This document shows positions 30,524 through 32,806 of a stretch of 32,806 nt of DNA, one piece after another. Source of the stretch: Bacillota bacterium. Its GTDB lineage: Bacteria > Bacillota > Clostridia > Christensenellales > UMGS416. The position numbers were made by a program, and so were the translations under genes. The notes under the pieces were generated by a model, which had not been told where the DNA came from, made no database searches, and saw nothing but the letters and a program-made list of their open reading frames with translations. The stretch spans positions 1 to 32,806 of the forward strand of contig JAEZSC010000193.1 in NCBI GenBank assembly GCA_023422005.1, written 5' to 3'. The first letter of the stretch is position 1, and every line of letters starts with the position of its first letter.

Positions 30524-30575
30524 CCTACAACCCCTCGGTTAACAGCCGAGTGCTCTGCCATTGAGCTACTGAGGA
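30501..30575 (-). tRNA. tRNA-Asn (GTT)
   Basis: The minus strand reads TCCTCAG (acceptor), GTAGCTCAATGGCAGAGCA-type D arm, anticodon stem CTCGG-CTGTTAA-CCGAG, GGTTCGAGTCC T-loop, CTGGGGA (acceptor) and G-CCA. The anticodon GTT decodes Asn. CCA is encoded. Acceptor pairing is complete with one G-U. Confidence 0.95.
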
Positions 30576-30593
30576 ACGTGGCGCGTGATTGTT

Positions 30594-30622
30594 ATTATAT
30601 CCAACGGCACCCAGGCTGTCAA
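30594..30622 (-). promoter_or_regulatory. Consensus promoter of tRNA-Asn
   Basis: TTGACA (30622-30617), 17 bases, TATAAT (30599-30594): a full consensus sigma-A promoter, 18 bases ahead of the mature tRNA 5' end. Confidence 0.9.
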
Positions 30623-30651
30623 TACGCAATTTGGAAATTCAAAGCAGCTCT

Positions 30652-30683
30652 GAAAAAGTGGCGGCGGGCTTTTCGCCCGCCGC
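30652..30683 (-). terminator. Terminator of glmS
   Basis: On the minus strand GCGGCGGGC/GCCCGCCGC with a GAAAA loop is followed by CACTTTTTC, 25 bases after the glmS stop. Confidence 0.85.
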
Positions 30684-30708
30684 TAACAGACAATACGTTC
30701 AAGCACCC

Positions 30709-32535
30709 TTACTCCACAGTCACGCTCTTAGCCAGGTTGCGGGGCTTGTCCACATCAAAGCCGCGCTCCACCGAGCAATAGTATGCAAACAGCTGTGTCG
30801 GGATGACGGCCAGTATGGGCAGGAGCAGTTCCTCGGTGGCCGGCACAGAGATGACCTCGTCGCTCTGGCTGGCAATTACATCAGTGCCTTCGGGGCAGAT
30901 GCTCAGCACCCGCGCGCCCCGGGCCTTGACCTCCTTGATGTTGCTGACCAATTTGTCGAACAAGCGCTGCTGGGTGGCCAGCGCGATGACCAGTGTGTTC
31001 TGCTCAATCAAGGCAATGGGCCCGTGCTTGAGCTCGCCGGCGGCGAAGGCCTCGGAATGGATATAGGAGATCTCCTTGAGCTTGAGCGAGCCCTCCAGCG
31101 CCACGGCATAGTCCAGGTTGCGGCCAAGGAAGTAGGTGTCGGACATGGCGTAGTGCAGATGGGCGCTGTGGGCGATGGCCTCCTCCTGGGCAAGAATCTG
31201 GGCTGCCTGGTCGGGCAGGTGGCGCAGCGCTTCCACCAGGCGTTCATATTCTGCGGCGTCCAGGGAGCCGCGGACGCGTCCCAACTCCAGCATCAGCAGG
31301 TACAGGCTCAGCAGCTGCGTCGTGTATGCCTTGGTGGACGCCACGGCAATCTCCGGCCCCGCCCACGTATACATGACGTGATCGGCTTCGCGGCTGACGG
31401 TGCTGCCCACGACATTGGTGATGGCCAGCACCCGGGCGCCCTTCTCTTTGGCTAAACGCAGCGCCGCCAGCGTGTCCGCTGTTTCGCCGCTCTGGCTGAT
31501 CACGATGACCAGATCGCCAGAGCCTACGATGGGTTCGCGGTAGCGGAACTCCGAGGCCATGTCCACCTCCACGCTCAGGCGCAGCGTCTTCTCAAAGGCG
31601 AACTTGCCCACCAGCGCCGCGTGATATGCGGTGCCGCAGGCCACCATGACAACACGCTGTATGCTCCTGGCCAGCTTGTCGGTGAAGCCGGCCTCGGAGA
31701 GGTCCACAGTGTTCTGAGCGGTGAGCCTGGGCGAGAGCGTGTCGCGCAGCGCTTTGGGCTCTTCATGGATCTCCTTGAGCATGAAGTGCGGGTAACCGCC
31801 TTTCTCCGCAGCAGCCACGTCCCAATCCACGTGAAAGATGTCTCTCTTGACCGGCATGTCGTAAGCATCGAAGATCTCGATGGACCGGTTGGTGACGCGG
31901 GCGACCTCACGGTCCTCCAGCAGGTAGACATCGCGGGTGTAAGCGAGGATTGCCGGGATGTCACTGGCGATGAAGTTCTCTCCCTCGCCCAGACCCAGCA
32001 CCAAAGGGCTGTCCTTGCGGGCAGCAATGAGCTCGCCGGGGTGCCGGGAGCTGATGACGGCGATGGCGTAGGAGCCCTCCACATGTCGCAGCGCGTCGCG
32101 CACGGCCTTATAAAGATCTCCCATATAATATAGGTCGATCAGGTGGGCCAGCACCTCGGTGTCGGTCTGGGTCTGGAACTGGTAACCCTTGTAGCCCAGC
32201 CACTCTTTGATGCGCAGATAGTTCTCAATGATGCCGTTGTGGGCCACGGCGATGTCGCCGGCTCGGTTGTGGTGGGGATGGGAGTTCACGTCGCTGGGCT
32301 CGCCATGGGTGGCCCAACGGGTGTGCCCGATGCCAACGGTTCCCTGGACGGGGTGTTCGGCGATTTCCGCCTCCAGCACGGCCAGGCGGCCCTTCTTCTT
32401 GCGGATGTCCAGCGCCTTGCCGTCAAAAGTCGCCACGCCGGCGCTGTCATAGCCGCGATATTCCAGCTTGCTAAGGCCATCTATAAGGATGGGTGCAGCT
32501 TCCCTGGTTCCGATATATCCGATGATCCCACACAT
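30709..32535 (-). CDS. glmS: Glutamine-fructose-6-phosphate aminotransferase (isomerizing)
   Basis: A full-length 608-residue enzyme making glucosamine 6-phosphate from fructose 6-phosphate and glutamine, the entry into peptidoglycan amino sugars. The class II glutaminase domain opens MCGIIGYIGTREAAP (Cys2 nucleophile) with LEYRGYDSAG and GIGHTRWATHGEPS. Two SIS domains follow, with VACGTAYHAALVGK and SQSGETADTLAALR in the first and EAFAAGELKHGPIALI in the second. The end, DKPRNLAKSVTVE, is the conserved terminal signature. The ribosome site is GGAGGAAAATCAT. It is controlled by the ribozyme in its leader and acts opposite to nagB encoded in the same window. Confidence 0.97.
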   Translation of the reverse strand: MCGIIGYIGTREAAPILIDGLSKLEYRGYDSAGVATFDGKALDIRKKKGRLAVLEAEIAEHPVQGTVGIGHTRWATHGEPSDVNSHPHHNRAGDIAVAHNGIIENYLRIKEWLGYKGYQFQTQTDTEVLAHLIDLYYMGDLYKAVRDALRHVEGSYAIAVISSRHPGELIAARKDSPLVLGLGEGENFIASDIPAILAYTRDVYLLEDREVARVTNRSIEIFDAYDMPVKRDIFHVDWDVAAAEKGGYPHFMLKEIHEEPKALRDTLSPRLTAQNTVDLSEAGFTDKLARSIQRVVMVACGTAYHAALVGKFAFEKTLRLSVEVDMASEFRYREPIVGSGDLVIVISQSGETADTLAALRLAKEKGARVLAITNVVGSTVSREADHVMYTWAGPEIAVASTKAYTTQLLSLYLLMLELGRVRGSLDAAEYERLVEALRHLPDQAAQILAQEEAIAHSAHLHYAMSDTYFLGRNLDYAVALEGSLKLKEISYIHSEAFAAGELKHGPIALIEQNTLVIALATQQRLFDKLVSNIKEVKARGARVLSICPEGTDVIASQSDEVISVPATEELLLPILAVIPTQLFAYYCSVERGFDVDKPRNLAKSVTVE

Positions 32536-32642
32536 ATGATTTTCCTCCGATTCTTGTTCTTATTGTATGCAGCAGCAAGGCCGGCCACGCGCCGCATCGT
32601 TGCGGCTGGGCCAGCTTTCGTGCACAGGCTTATGGTTGAAGT

Positions 32643-32660
32643 AAAAAGGGATGAAATCCC
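32643..32660 (-). promoter_or_regulatory. Small terminator-like hairpin at the ribozyme 3' edge
   Basis: On the minus strand GGGAT-TTC-ATCCC (5 bp) is followed by TTTTT, overlapping the last bases of the ribozyme. It is weak, and could be part of the ribozyme fold's outer helix or an attenuation hairpin. Confidence 0.3.
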
Positions 32661-32806
32661 CGCCCACGCTCCTCTGTCCCCGCCGTTGCCGACGGGCTTT
32701 TTGAGCGCTTTTACGGTTGGCGAGTCCTCCGCGGGGCATCCGCCGAATTTTCGATAAACCCCGACCTCGTCAGAACGGCGATCGGAATGCCGTTCTCAGG
32801 CGCTTT
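32657..32806 (-). ncRNA. glmS ribozyme
   Basis: The minus strand carries the conserved glmS ribozyme order: AGCGCC at 32804-32799 (cleavage expected between A32804 and G32803), helix GAACGGC/GCCGTTC, GACGAGG, GGGGTTTATCGAAAATTCGG, CGGATGCCCC, AACCGTAAAAGCGCTC with its distal partner GAGCG, and a final GGGCGGGGA. Bound glucosamine 6-phosphate acts as the cofactor for self-cleavage, after which the glmS mRNA is degraded. About 120 bases separate it from the glmS start. The promoter lies outside the window. Confidence 0.92.

Noticed and set aside
30482..30781. Plus-strand frame with GLEPTTPRLTAE
   Set aside because: This is the familiar false protein produced by reading the antisense strand of a tRNA gene.

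Overview
The window reads as a chromosomal segment of a GC-rich, low-motility-signal Bacillota, most likely a Clostridia-type anaerobe. The reasons are strong AGGAGG ribosome sites, a glmS ribozyme ahead of glmS, a zinc-less fused MsrAB, an ECF-transporter S component, split short chromate transporters, a LytTR/GHKL two-component pair, WG-repeat lipoproteins and a Bacillus-type spore-coat transglutaminase (Tgl). I cannot fix the taxon further. No phage, plasmid replication or CRISPR locus is visible.

Layout. 1-3825 (minus): an operon-like run of three lipoproteins, two of them tandem WG-repeat paralogues (the upstream one frameshifted), the third a binding-protein-like lipoprotein cut by the window edge. 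3983-4513: ECF S component. 4800-6511: DUF998 membrane protein and a frameshifted msrAB. 6525-9524 (minus): amino-sugar catabolic operon (Gfo/Idh/MocA oxidoreductase, nagA, nagB). 9715-11800: yqeK and two divergently transcribed unknown proteins. 11891-13084: intracellular AprX-type subtilase. 13428-14252: Fpg/Nei-like glycosylase lacking Pro2. 14544-15681: paired chromate transporter halves. 15982-16486: Cys-rich ArsR repressor with a tiny Cys-tailed membrane protein. 16616-18366: unknown protein translationally coupled to Tgl. 18629-19078: GNAT. 19277-21942: LytTR regulator and 7TMR-DISM sensor kinase. 22106-26524: a 1472-residue secreted beta-helix/Ig/Fn3 protein. 26612-28325: Crp-family regulator divergent from a cupin plus NapH-like ferredoxin operon. 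28601-30091: GH51 arabinofuranosidase. 30501-30575: tRNA-Asn with a duplicated 3' end. 30709-32535: glmS under a glmS ribozyme (32657-32806). nagA/nagB and glmS form the opposing arms of glucosamine-6-phosphate metabolism.

The strongest candidate for something undescribed is non-coding. Two diverged copies of an approximately 230-260 nt element (13096-13322 minus; 15702-15958 plus) share two sequence blocks and two long hairpins at nearly identical spacing, and each hairpin carries three compensatory base-pair changes between the copies. A second, smaller two-hairpin element (13333-13395 and 18477-18540) also shows three compensatory changes. I do not recognise either as a known RNA family. 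All assignments come from reading the sequence; no database search was possible.
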